Source: Campylorhamphus procurvoides (Eukaryota; Chordata; Aves; Passeriformes; Dendrocolaptidae). Taken from it: a stretch of DNA of 64,000 nt. The translations under genes were made by a program, and so were the position numbers. Below, in pieces: positions 1-36,000 of the stretch. The stretch's first letter is position 1, and each line of letters opens with the position of its first letter. Under the pieces are notes generated by a model. That model had not been told where the DNA came from and made no database searches. It was given only the letters and a program-made list of their open reading frames with translations. Location of the stretch: assembly GCA_013396655.1 (NCBI GenBank), contig WBMV01002856.1, forward strand, positions 62,001 through 126,000, given 5' to 3'.

Positions 1-24652
<24,652 letters not shown>

Positions 24653-25811
24653 CATCTTAAACTTTAAAAGCTAAAAATGTTTTTGGGACTCAAGTTTTAC
24701 AGTTAAAGCTTCAAGCACTGAAAATGCTAACAATAGAATAATATATTTTAATTTTTCTAATTAATTACAAAGGTTACCCAAAAGATGATTTCATTTTTTT
24801 AATGAAGAATATTGGGAAAACATCATTTAATCTGTGCTACGTTGTCTGTGAATCAGTGAACTCAGGTAATGATGTATACAGTTTCAGCTTCGAATTCACA
24901 GCCAGTATAATACTTATTTAAAAATAAACTGGAACTTTTTATCAGAATAGAGTGATTCCCATTTTTAATGGACGTGAAGAATAACTTCATGGGAAAATCA
25001 TGAAACTGTCGATCAGCTTTCTTTTTTATGTATTTAAGGAAATCATTGAGGTTGGAAACAAAATGTTGCAGAGCTGATGCATGCATGCAGTATGAAGTAG
25101 TGGGGGTTTGCCTTTATTTTCTTTTTACATGGCACAGGAAAATGCTGTATTGCTGTTTAAACATTATTTTTTTAGGACGTTTTGAGAATTCATTGAAAAA
25201 AAATAAAATACCATGATCTCATCATGGCTTTTATTGAGTTAAACTCTTGAGAGGGAGCACGTTCATTTCCATTCCAACCATAGAGGCAGATAGTTGTTAG
25301 TTTTTAACAGTAAAAGTCTGAGGTTTTGAACTCAGCAATAATTATTTCAAAGGAATTCAAACAAGAAGAGGTTCCAATGAAAGCCTCTTCTGTTGTTTGC
25401 TGTATTGGATCAGCAGGTACATATCTCAGTATCTGTGGAAAACACAGCCATATACTGAATCTGTGAAGTAAACGTACAATTTTGTGTTAGCAGTGAGGAA
25501 GTTTGATGCACACTATGTCAGCTATATTATACAGTGTTCCCCAGTGCTGTAAACAGTTATCATTTTAAATCTGTAAATTCCTTATTATTTTCTTTGTGAA
25601 TTTTGGAAATATGTTACTTTTATTTGTTGCTTAAGTCATTGTTTCAGCAAAACTACCTAGTTGACTATGTAATGCTTTCAAAGGTGCCACTTGTTAAGTA
25701 TATTCATAACAAAGAAACACTGGAGTAAAAACATAGTTGTCGTTTAGACATTCCAAAGACAGCAGCTTTTTTTCTTATTTTTGCCTTGTTCTTTTAAACT
25801 TTATTTATGTT

Positions 25812-25860
25812 ACATATATATAGATATATATATGTGTGCTTGTATATGTATATATATATT
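25812..25860. repeat. TA-rich microsatellite in ZNF236 3'UTR
   Basis: Imperfect ATATATAG/TATATATG/TGTGTG units inside the inferred 3'UTR. It is a likely length-polymorphic tract. Confidence 0.8.
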
Positions 25861-26081
25861 TAAAGTTATATGAGCCTCTGTGTGGCTGATCAGTATATTT
25901 TGTAAATACTAATCCCCATTGCAAGAAAATCATCTATTTGGTTACCACAAGTACTTCTCAATCAGTGGTGGATATGTTGTACTATAATACAGAGCTGGAT
26001 TTTAATTTACCTTCTCAAAGATAATTGTTCGCAGACCCAAAAAGCCCTTTTCTGTAAATATTGTCTATACTTTGTCTATGA

Positions 26082-26087
26082 AATAAA
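26082..26087 (+). terminator. ZNF236: Probable polyadenylation signal of ZNF236 (AATAAA)
   Basis: Canonical AATAAA 1.43 kb after the stop codon, followed within 20-30 nt by T-rich sequence. It is the last clear hexamer before the intergenic gap. An alternative is the hexamer at 25202-25207. Confidence 0.6.
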
Positions 26088-26105
26088 TTAGTTATTTCAA
26101 ATTGC

Positions 26106-28244
26106 TAAAGCAAGAAATTGCTGTTGGTTTTGATAGGGCATCTCTTAATTCTTTTGTTAACTGTTCCGCATATGTATATAAGTAATATAGTTGGTGACAT
26201 GAAAATAACACTTTTGTTATGTGGAATATTTAATTCAAAAACATGCTAAATAATATTACTTTTTTCCAAAATCTGTTTTGTGTATTTTTTAAGCATATGA
26301 TTCTGGATTCTAGGAGACTCTAAAAACTCTGTTTACCTGAAGTGCATGTCTGAATATTAGATATAAAGAAAAGACATAAAGTTCTTCCAGTCTTCTCCCA
26401 GCTTTCTCTTCCAGTTAGCCTATAAGTGTTTCAGCTCTTTAAGAAAGATACTATATTTTACAGTTGTCTGGCCTCGTGGCATAGCACCCTGTTTATCTGT
26501 AATAATACAGTAAAATAATATAGTTCTGTGTTGCATGTATGTATCAAACCTTTTCCCTGTTATTTCAGGGAATACTGTATAAATGCACATCAAAGTTGGG
26601 TGAAGTTGATTTGCTGTATAGGAGTTGATGGTTTCCAGAGATTGCAAAATCCAGTTTGACAGAAGATGATTTATAACTGGTCACATCCAGATACAAATCC
26701 ATCCTTCATAATGGGAATGTTATTCCTTAAAGGTTGAAAGCATTTAATCTGCTCTAGCTGGGATTGCTTTGCCAGCAAGTAAAAACTGGTAGTGGTTGGT
26801 ACCTGACAAAAGCCTATTAAAAGGATGGAGGGTGACTTTTTATAAGAGCATGTAACGATAGGATGAGGGGGATTGGCTTTAAACTGAAAGACAATTCATT
26901 AGGTTTGCATTAGATGTTAGAAAGAAATTCTTCACTATGAGGGTGGTGAGGTACTGGAACAGGTTGCCCAGAGAAGTTGTGGATGCCTCATCCCTGCAAG
27001 TGTTCAATGCCAGGTCGAGATGCAGCTCTGAGCAACCTGGCATAGTGGAATGTGTCCCTGCCTATGGCAGGGGGCCTGAAAAAGATGATCTTTAAGGTCC
27101 CTTCCAACCCAAACCACTCTGTGATTCTATGATTCTTGGTGAGCACATGCTAAAAGCAGATCTTTTGAGTAAAAAGACGGCGTTTTCAAATGGTCACTTA
27201 TCAAGGTTAACAGAGGTTTGTATAGCCCAAGTTCCTTGGTAAGATTGAGTTGGAGGTTTTCAAAGCAGTGTATATGGTGATGTTCAGTACAAATACAGAC
27301 ACAGTAACTGATCTGTTGGTATTTTCAAAACTGTGTTGAAGTAGATGCATTATTTAAGGAAGAAGAACTCTTGTTCTGAGGCCTGCTTGCAGAGTCACAT
27401 TGTGTAGTGGGTAGGTGAACAGTGCATAGGAGTGCCTCCATTCTTTCTGGTTTGATATAGTAGTAGGCTTATGCTAGCCTCAGGCTTTTTGGCTTGTGTC
27501 TGCTCAGAATTCCTTCTGGTTTATGTCCATTCCTTCAGTACGTGAAATTACCCTGTCCTAATACTGGTTATACATTCCTGTTTCAGGAAAATGCCTTTGG
27601 TTGCAAATCAAATCACCATTTAAACAGCTGGTTTTCAGGAAAACTACTAGTGAGTAATTAAAAGAATAAATTTCAGTCTTAAGTTTTAATCAGTTTCAAG
27701 AGACTCATGTTGGTAAAATAATGCTTTCAAGTACTCTACCTGTTTTTCTGCAGGAAGTAAATCCAAAATATTCACTTTCAGCCTCTGAGAGAGATGCTTC
27801 TGGGGGAAACAAGAGTGATGAAAGCAAGGAAGAAACTTTGGATAAACTCTGTTGTTCTGTAGTGCAGTATTTTTGAAGGATGTATTTCTCGTGGTTTTTT
27901 ACCTTAAAAATTCTTTCCCATTTTTGAAGGCTATTTCTGCCACACTTGTTCGTGAAGAGCAGGATTTCATTGCCTGTTCATAGACATTTTATGCCTTGGA
28001 ATATCCCCCTGACTGGTAGCTGCCACTCCACAGACAATGGCCTCCCATAAGTCTTGTGTCCTATTGGCAGCCCTCTGGACCATGCTAAATCACCAGAAAT
28101 GTCACTAGAAGCCTGTGTGCAGGCAACTGGGTCCAAAGTGTAATTTTCTAGTATCCGAACATTATTCATGAACTGTGGGAGGAAAAAAAATAAACAGACC
28201 TTCATGTATATGACCTTTACCTTTGTAAAAAACAAAACTGGCCC
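26106..28244. other. Intergenic gap between convergent ZNF236 and MBP
   Basis: About 2.1 kb separating the two inferred 3' ends. It contains one CR1 3' fragment (about 26.82-27.14 kb). The rest is AT-rich with no ORF, splice pattern or RNA gene that I recognise. Confidence 0.65.
26820..27137 (+). mobile_element. CR1 LINE 3' fragment, + orientation
   Basis: GATAGGATGAGGGGGATTGG, GAGGGTGGTGAGGTACTGGA, GTTGCCCAGAGAAGTTGTGG, and the terminal TCTGTGATTCTATGATTCTT. It is a 5'-truncated copy in the gap between ZNF236 and MBP, more intact than the intronic copies. Confidence 0.92.
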
Positions 28245-29977
28245 AAGCTTGAAGTTGATTACTTTATTTCAATAATGAATATTTTTAAAAGCTGTGTTCC
28301 TATAAGAACAATACGTATTCAAATTAAATCAACTATTATGTTGCAGAGTACACATCTGAATGAAGCTACAATAGAAAAATACACATAACCAATGTAGGTA
28401 AAAGAAGATGTAATACGAGTGTGTATGCTTAATAATTTTGGCGGTTTTGTTTTCTTTACTCTCTATGTATTTTCTATCATCTCATCTTTCATTGCTTCAT
28501 ATTAATGGACACTGATTTAAACCTACAATAGATTTAGATATGAAATGTAATTAACATATATATTTATAGGTAACTTCTACTGGGCACTTAATAGGAATGC
28601 ACTTTCAACCTAGGAAGCACTCACTGTAGTCTACAATGCACAGGCTAAAACTAAAAAATTAAAATAATTAATCAGACACTTAGATGACAGCTTGAAGAAA
28701 TGATAAGTTTAAGTAATAAAACAGTGCAATTCAGAAGAGCCTTTTATTTTCCTAAGTGTGGTTGGAAATACAATCGCCACACATTCATCTTAGTAATTTG
28801 TGAACAATTAATATCTAAATCTAACTGAGCTACAAGTTATTTCTACGAGGCAACTACAGTACAACAGTTAAATGTTCACAGTAGTTTACTATGAGTTTGC
28901 TTTGGTGCACTGCCCTGAATAGGCATCCAGGTGTTACTCAGGCAAAAGATGAGCCAATCATATACAACACTGCTGCAATACCAAGAGAAAGATTTGAAAT
29001 TCTAACATGAGATGTGCAGGACTATCTGAGATACCAGTACTGAAGGGCTTTCTTTCAGAAATTAGACTTTTTTGTTTATATGCTTATTTACTTATTTACT
29101 GTACTGCAAAATCAGTGCTGTTGTAGCAGAATTTATTTGAAGCACTGGTGACATCCAGTGCAATCTTAGATGGTTCTCTGGGAATATCCCTTGTTTCGTA
29201 ACATTAGTCTAACTCGAATTTGAAATCCTCTTTCTCTCCCTCATCTTCTCTTAATTCTAATGGTTGGGATGCGATGAGCAATTCATGGCGTGGAAAGAAT
29301 TTCCTTATTGCTATTGCTCTGCATCATTGATTCTACAACATCTGCCCCCTCCCACATTTCACATACCTTGAACTCCCAATGTTTGGTAAACCTTTCCATG
29401 ACTGCCTAATCCTGTTATGAAAATAAATTATTCTGTGAGTGAGAGAAGGAAGATTAAAAAAAACAAAAACAAATGAACAAACAAAAAAAACCAAAAAAAC
29501 TATTTGGATAAACAGTCCTTACAACTTCTGCACATGTCGGGGTTTTTGTTTTTAACAGCAGCGTCTCAAAAATTCATTAACAGCAGTGCTCAGTGTCCAA
29601 GATATTATAGTTCTTTATTTGTAATTCTGATGTTCACTAAAACGAAATCAGATATGAGCTCAAATTAAGTGCTTGGGAGAAATAATGGAGTCCAGCATAC
29701 AGTTAGGGCATCCTGAAGAAGAACAAGTAAAGTCAGAGATCTTGTTACTTCACATAAAATAAGGAAAACATCTAGTAAAGCTACTTCTTGTGTTTCTTTC
29801 ATTCAACTGTTGGTCAGGGATTGCCAATAGAAGTTTGTATAATCTACTGCATGCAGAACCTAATTGGCATTAAGTAATAGATTGCATCTATCTAGGTAAT
29901 TGTGGCAGCTGTTATTAATTTTAAGGCAGTTACACTGTGAAGCAGAGTACAAGATCCTTGGATGGCATCTTGGAGCT
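28245..29977 (-). other. MBP: MBP 3' untranslated region
   Basis: About 1.7 kb from the stop to the inferred polyA site, AT-rich and without repeats of transposon type. On the transcribed strand it contains a U/G-rich tract (reverse of about 29455-29505). The end is inferred from an AATAAA at 28268-28263 (- strand). I could not find the mammalian RNA-transport element core GCCAAGGAGCC by eye. Confidence 0.7.
28263..28268 (-). terminator. MBP: Probable polyadenylation signal of MBP (AATAAA on - strand)
   Basis: TTTATT on the + strand reads AATAAA for MBP, 1.7 kb after the stop. This length is near that of mammalian MBP 3'UTRs. Downstream (lower coordinates) is the short intergenic gap. Confidence 0.6.
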
Positions 29978-30034
29978 TCAGCGCCTAGCAATGGGTGAAC
30001 CAGACCGTGATCCAGGTCGGGATCCAGAGCCTCC
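29978..30034 (-). CDS. MBP: MBP terminal coding exon
   Basis: Acceptor TCCACAG, then [18 protein letters not shown] and TGA at 29980-29978. The Arg/Ser/Gly tail ending in ARR is diagnostic of MBP. It has a longer S-R-P-G repeat than mammals (which have DSRSGSPMARR). Confidence 0.96.
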   Translation of the reverse strand, partial: GGSGSRPGSRSGSPIARR

Positions 30035-33000
30035 CTGTGGAGGGAAGAACAGAGTTGGGTTAATTAATGCGTATTTGGGGCTACACATTGAAAAACATCT
30101 CTCTGGAGTAAGTACAACAAAATTTTAAATACTATCTAGTGAAAATAGCCCGCAGTTGCCTCTAGGATATTGCTAAATATTACTGGAATTTTCACTTCAA
30201 AAAGTTGATTGCTTTTCATATATTGTCACGTAGGATTAATTTACTCTCATTAAATCTTTCATACAGGGCTGGACAGTCTCTTATGAGTTACTTGTAAGTG
30301 TGTGTTCTTACTCAGGCCTTCCTAATGAAAACAATCTATTTGCTTGTACATTATGGAAAATTCCATTTTTATGGCTACCCCTGAACTGTGTGTATACTTT
30401 TTAAAACAAACAACGAAACAAAAAAGCTCAAACCTTGCATATAAAATGTAATAGTCTCACATCTGAAAGAACTGAAATGTAATAATTTCATTCTGCAGTG
30501 TTTATTAGTGTAAATTCTCAGTAGTGTTATATCAACATGAGATTTATCTGGAAAGCTCAGATGCAGATACAGGAAGAAGCTAAGAAAAGATAAAAGGGCT
30601 GAAACCTGCCCTATTTTTACAGATAATAAAAAAACACCAAACTAGGAGAATAAAATTGTGACAATTCATAAATATGCAATTGAGAAAAGAAGCAGTTTTA
30701 TAGCAAAGATGAGCCAAGCTGAAATTTTGGTATTTCATTTTTTGGAATTTTAACCTAACTTGATATGTTGTCTGTTAGCTTTAGCAACTATTCTAGACAG
30801 ATCTTGAAAAATGCACTTAAGACCACAAATGAGAGATGGTGTGGTAATTTTACTGTAATCAGGTGATAACTGAACTTAAAAAAAAAAAGGCATGTGTGTA
30901 CTTTGGGATTTTTTTTATGTTTTCACCTTTCAGGGCTGCCTCCTTAGTTTTATAGAAACGTCTCAAGTACAATTCAATCTAATTCATCATGTAATTGGCT
31001 TTTTTCCTTTCAAAGATACCTTAGAGAATGGGTAGCTTTTTTATTGTAAAGACTGTAGAACTGTATAAAGAAAGAGTTGCTAATGCCTCCTGCTGTAAAG
31101 AATGGATCTAAATCAAATGGGCCTGAATAGAACTCTGATATGAATTTCAAAAGTTATAATGGCTGGGAAAAAATTGTCTAAAAAATTAAACAGCTATATA
31201 TATATATCTCATATATATGTAAATCCAAGGTAAAATAGCTGTAATGATTATGCAAAAAAAGAGAAATTTTATGAGAGATCATTAATGGGTATTTTCAGAT
31301 ATGCAAATGAAATTTTACAAATAGTGTTAGTATATAGCAACGGACTTGTTGATGTATCCAAACTCCACTAAAAACTACAAGTGCCTGACATAAAAATTAG
31401 ATTTAAAAGGTGTTTGATTTTTACCTCTGCCTTTGAAGAGCCCATTCCTTTTCTTAAATTGCAACATAAGAATTCTTACTACCTCCTTGAAGTTTTCAAG
31501 CTGTCACTCAGTGCTGCATTTGTTTGAAAAAACTCTACAATGAAAGATGCATAACCTAAATTGTGTAAGAGACAAGAGTGTGGCTTTTGCTACAGGGGAA
31601 GGTGCTGTTATATCTCCTGTTGCAGAGAGGAGTGGTAAGAGTCTGAGATTGGCATCTCTGACCTTCTGACTTGAAGTTAAGATGACTGCTCATTGCATTC
31701 TTCATGTGCGAGTAGCACAGTAGGTAATTTGTTATGAGTGAATGCTTCACTACCTTTGAGGGACAATACAGTCTTCCTAAAATTACCTGCCAGTGGATAT
31801 GATGTGCTTTTCACATGTCTGTTTCCTGGCATAGAATATGAAAAATCCTCGTGACTGACCTTTCTTCTTACTGTGTTTTCATTTATTAGCTGTGTTGGTG
31901 GGGCTGTGCTGTGACTTGAAATGATGAACCAGATTAAAGATAATCTGATCACATGTTTATTTTCCATATGACACAGTTTTCCAATTTGCCTAGGTGGTGT
32001 CGCAACTTGCTGTACTGACATATTTCAGTTCTTCCACCTGGGGTGGGAACAAGAAGGGACTGATCAAGTTGTTACTGCATCTCTACCATGTGTATGTGTC
32101 CAGCACTGCCCTGTACGGTCATTCTGCAGTTGATCAGTTCACTTTCATTTTCACTATTCTAAATAATTTAGCAGCAATGAGCTGTGCCACCTCATTTGTC
32201 TTCCATATTTCATGTCATTTGTGCATTCAGTAACAACATTGATCCTGGTGCAGGTCACTGTGGGACTTTCTGGACTTACCTTCTTTCCTGATGGCAACCA
32301 ACTGTGCATTTTTACCCTTGTTTCCTATCATGTAAGTAGTTACTAAGCCATGAAATAACCTTCTGGTTTATCCATGCAGATCTAGTTCCTCCAGAAGCTT
32401 TAAGAAAATGTGGCTATTTCAAACATGGCAGGTTCTGGAGAAGTTTGCCTTCTCTTTTTCTTGAACTCAATTTTTTTGTACTTAGAGTAAGTTCAATTGT
32501 GCTTTACCAGTTTAAAGATTCTGGAAAGAGTGCCCTGGCCCTCATGATAGGATCCCTTATGTCCCTTGTGAGCAGATTTATGCTCATAGAATTTTCCGCT
32601 TCCGTATCCTGGCTTGTGTCCTTCACCACCCTGCAAAGAAAGATTTTCATGTATATTACAAATTATCACATGTATGTTGTAATCTTTGAGGTCACTGAAA
32701 TTTAATACTCAAATGAGGAATTTGGAGGTTGTTGGAATAAAACAATCTTTTATATAAAACAAGTGAAGGAACGAGTTAGGAAATTATCTGAATAGACTCA
32801 AATCTGAGGGAAGCATCAATCTGTAAAAAATTACTTAATAGTCAAAAAATGAATACTCAGAACGTTAACCTGCATGTCAAAACTTAAAATGTTTTAATTT
32901 CACAAGTTCTAAGATGTCAAGCGCATCAGCTAATTTGTGGTGTTCTGGTAATGAAAGAAATGTTTAACAGCTTGAAGACTTCGATACTTTGTCTCAAAAG

Positions 33001-36000
33001 GGCAGTAATTTACGTGCCATCTTTTATAAAATCAAACCTGTGGTAGAGAAGTAGAAGGTAATTAGTATTGAGATAACTGTGGGAAGAACTTGTAACTGTT
33101 TAGGCAGATCACTTCTTACTGACGGGTTGAAAGGAAAGGTGGGACAAAATACTTGGATTAGTGACATTGTTAGTTTTGCAGACTTTATAAGAGCAGTTGG
33201 AACTGTGGAATAAGCACCTATCTCATCCCACCCTCCCTCCCATTTTTGTCCATCCCAGGAAAAGAAAAATACAGTAGGTGAGTCTTCTAAGAGTCTTAAA
33301 ACAGAGCTTTGCCATGCAGTGGATTTTGCTCCCTTTGTGCTAAAGCAAAAGAAATTATTGCTGCAAGGGCTGTCAAGTTGCTGGATAAGAGCAAGCAACA
33401 CAATTACCATCTTAAAGTTCTGTGGAAGGAGGGCGGAAAGTGGAACAGAAAAAGGAAAATAGCAAAATTGAGACAAAACAAAATTATCACATTGCTGTAG
33501 CAGCTGAAGGCAATGGAACAAGATATGCTTTGGCCTGGTAAATAAAATGGCTGTTACTGAAAGCACATTTGTCACCTACCCAGCTAAATCTGGTGAGGGA
33601 TAATCCTCTTCCCTGTACATGCAAGAAATAGAAACAATGACATGGTGATCACTATGGAACATAGCATCACTGTGTGCCACACACAGAAGAAGATGAAAAG
33701 GCAGCAAAAATTATTAAATAATGGCCAGATAATGAGGCAGGGGTTGAAAACAACAGTCTGTACAGTCATTTCATGGAGAAAAAAAGGACAAAATTCCTTA
33801 TTGTAATTACAAGAACTGACTTTACTAGCCATGGTTTGCCAGTATTAGGTACTTCAAAAGCCAACTGAGTTTAGTAAATATAAGGACAGTTCCAGATGGG
33901 TGAGACTTGTTTGGAAGCATTACCTATTGTTAGTTTATTACATAAAGCAATCACAGCACGAATTGAATATAAAAATCCTGAGGAGTGGCTTTGGTTTGTC
34001 ATGCCTCAAGCCAGGAAGTGCATGAGGAAGAGAACCATGATATCTGTGTCTTAGGCCCTTGTTTTAAATTATTCCAAATGATACCTGTAGATTTTTACTT
34101 AGTGCCATTAAAGACAATGACTGAGGCTCACAGTTGAATTAGTATGAGTTAGGTCGTAAATGAACACGGCTTGAGCCCCTGAAACCACTTACCTTTGCTT
34201 GCATTGGAGGAGGTGTACGGGGTGAGACCTAAAAATCAATACAATAAAGTTGTAAAACAAAGGCAAAAATAAATATAGGAAATCATCAAGCCTTTTGCAT
34301 ATTATCCATCAGTTAAAGATTGCACTGATAAGCTCTCTTGCTGTCTTAGGCTTTGCCTAGAACCAACTAGATTTATATCTGTCTTTAAACAGTAATAGTT
34401 CCTGAATACTGCCAGTGTTGAACACACAAGGCCAAAACCTGTATATGGTGAAGCTGTATAATTGACACCACTGCTGAAGTTTGACTATGCTAAAGGAGGA
34501 TTCACATGGTTTTTTTGGTAGCATGACAATACTGTTTGTGTTCCTAGGTAAAAATTACTTTTGTATTTGAATGGCATAATGAGCTCAAAGGCACAGTGCA
34601 ATTAATGAGGCTCAAAGTAAAAGGTAATGATTGGGGAGTGTTTGGTTGCTGGTGGACCCTAAAGAAAATATTTTATTTTAGTGCATGATGAGAGGAGGGG
34701 AGACTTACAATGTTCTTGAAGAAGTGGACTACAGGGTTGTCATCAACAGGCCGGCCATGCTGAGATCTCTGGGGGATGGACCCGACGTGGTGGCTGACCC
34801 TGGCCACATGTATATCCTGAAAAACACAATAGGTATGTTGCTGAGTCAGCTGGGAAGGACAGGTTATCAGTGATGGTATGAAGAGTCGTTTTCACCGGGA
34901 ATGAAAAGAAGAGAAAAATGCCTTGGAAATCTACAGAGATTGCACCCTAAAGTTGCCAGTGCTGTGAAATGGCAAATAGAGGGTATATGTATGGACACAT
35001 GCGTACATATGGATGCATATGTTTTTAACATTACAGCCCAGTGTGGAATTAAACATGTTACTGGAAAGTTCAGATAGCAGAAACCTTGTAATTTTCCTTA
35101 AGTAGGATTGTAGAATGTAATTTTAGAAATTAAACCAGAAATGGAAAAAAACCTTAAAATTATGTTGGGTCATTATCCATTGCAGAGCAGGAATACATCA
35201 GGCATCATTTCTCAGTTCCCGAAAACTACATAACACTGATGAGCTGCAAGAGCAATGTTTTCTTAGAATAAGGGAATCAAGTGAGACTGACAATAGTTTC
35301 TATTTTCAGTAGGGCTTCCTGAGCAAGAGTCCAAATTAGGTCAGAGATATTGTTTATAACATTAATTTCATTAGGGGAAAAAAAAAACAATGCAGAGAAG
35401 TTCATCGGGTTTTTATCAGTGTTGTTTTTTGTGTGGTGATGATATGTAGACACTTACTCTTTTAAAAGCAGGAAATTCTGAGTTTTATTGGATCTGTTGG
35501 ATCTGCATAGCCTCAGGCAGCCACTCGTGCTTATACTTCTGCAGCATTTCCAGTGTTGCCAAAGTATCCTCTGCTGCCATGATTAGGGAGAGCCACTCTG
35601 TTGCCAGCAGGTGTTTCGAGCAAGTTACTTCAGCCATGTGTTTGGCTTTTTAATCTACAAATCACCCATGACTTTGCCTTTGAAACCAGCTGACTACCTT
35701 GTCGTTAGGATAAATAACATGATAAATATTGTGGTGTTGCAGACCTGAACGTCCATTATTAGCAGCAGAAACTGGTTGCCATCCAACTGCGGAACTATTA
35801 CAGTATGTGAAGTAGGAATCTTCAAAATCAAATTTGATTGCATGTGGCCTGCAACTCTGCAGTGGGTTGTGGATTGTCATGGGCATGGAGAGAAGCTGGT
35901 ATAATAGGTTTTTAAAGTTTAGATCAGGTTGAGTTTCTTGAATGTGGTATTCTGATCAATTATTAGGTGCTAATAACTTGGCTTATTGAAAAGGTTATTG

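Larger units (their letters stand above)
24653..26105 (+). other. ZNF236: ZNF236 3' untranslated region
   Basis: AT-rich non-coding sequence after the stop. It carries several AATAAA hexamers; the last strong one is at 26082-26087, so the mRNA probably ends near 26.1 kb. An earlier AATAAA at 25202-25207 could give a shorter form. A TA/TG microsatellite lies at about 25812-25860. The exact end is inferred from the hexamer, not from transcript data. Confidence 0.7.
30035..34192 (-). other. MBP: MBP introns between the 3' exons
   Basis: Introns 30035-32507, 32631-33579 and 33613-34192, with 34229-34708 beyond. No transposons are recognised. A minus-strand open frame of 183 codons at 33575-33024 lies wholly in intron and has no family resemblance. 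Confidence 0.65.

Noticed and set aside
33024..33575. 183-codon open frame on the - strand
   Set aside because: It lies almost wholly in the MBP intron between the exons at 32508 and 33580, has no recognisable domain, and reads like translated T-rich intron.
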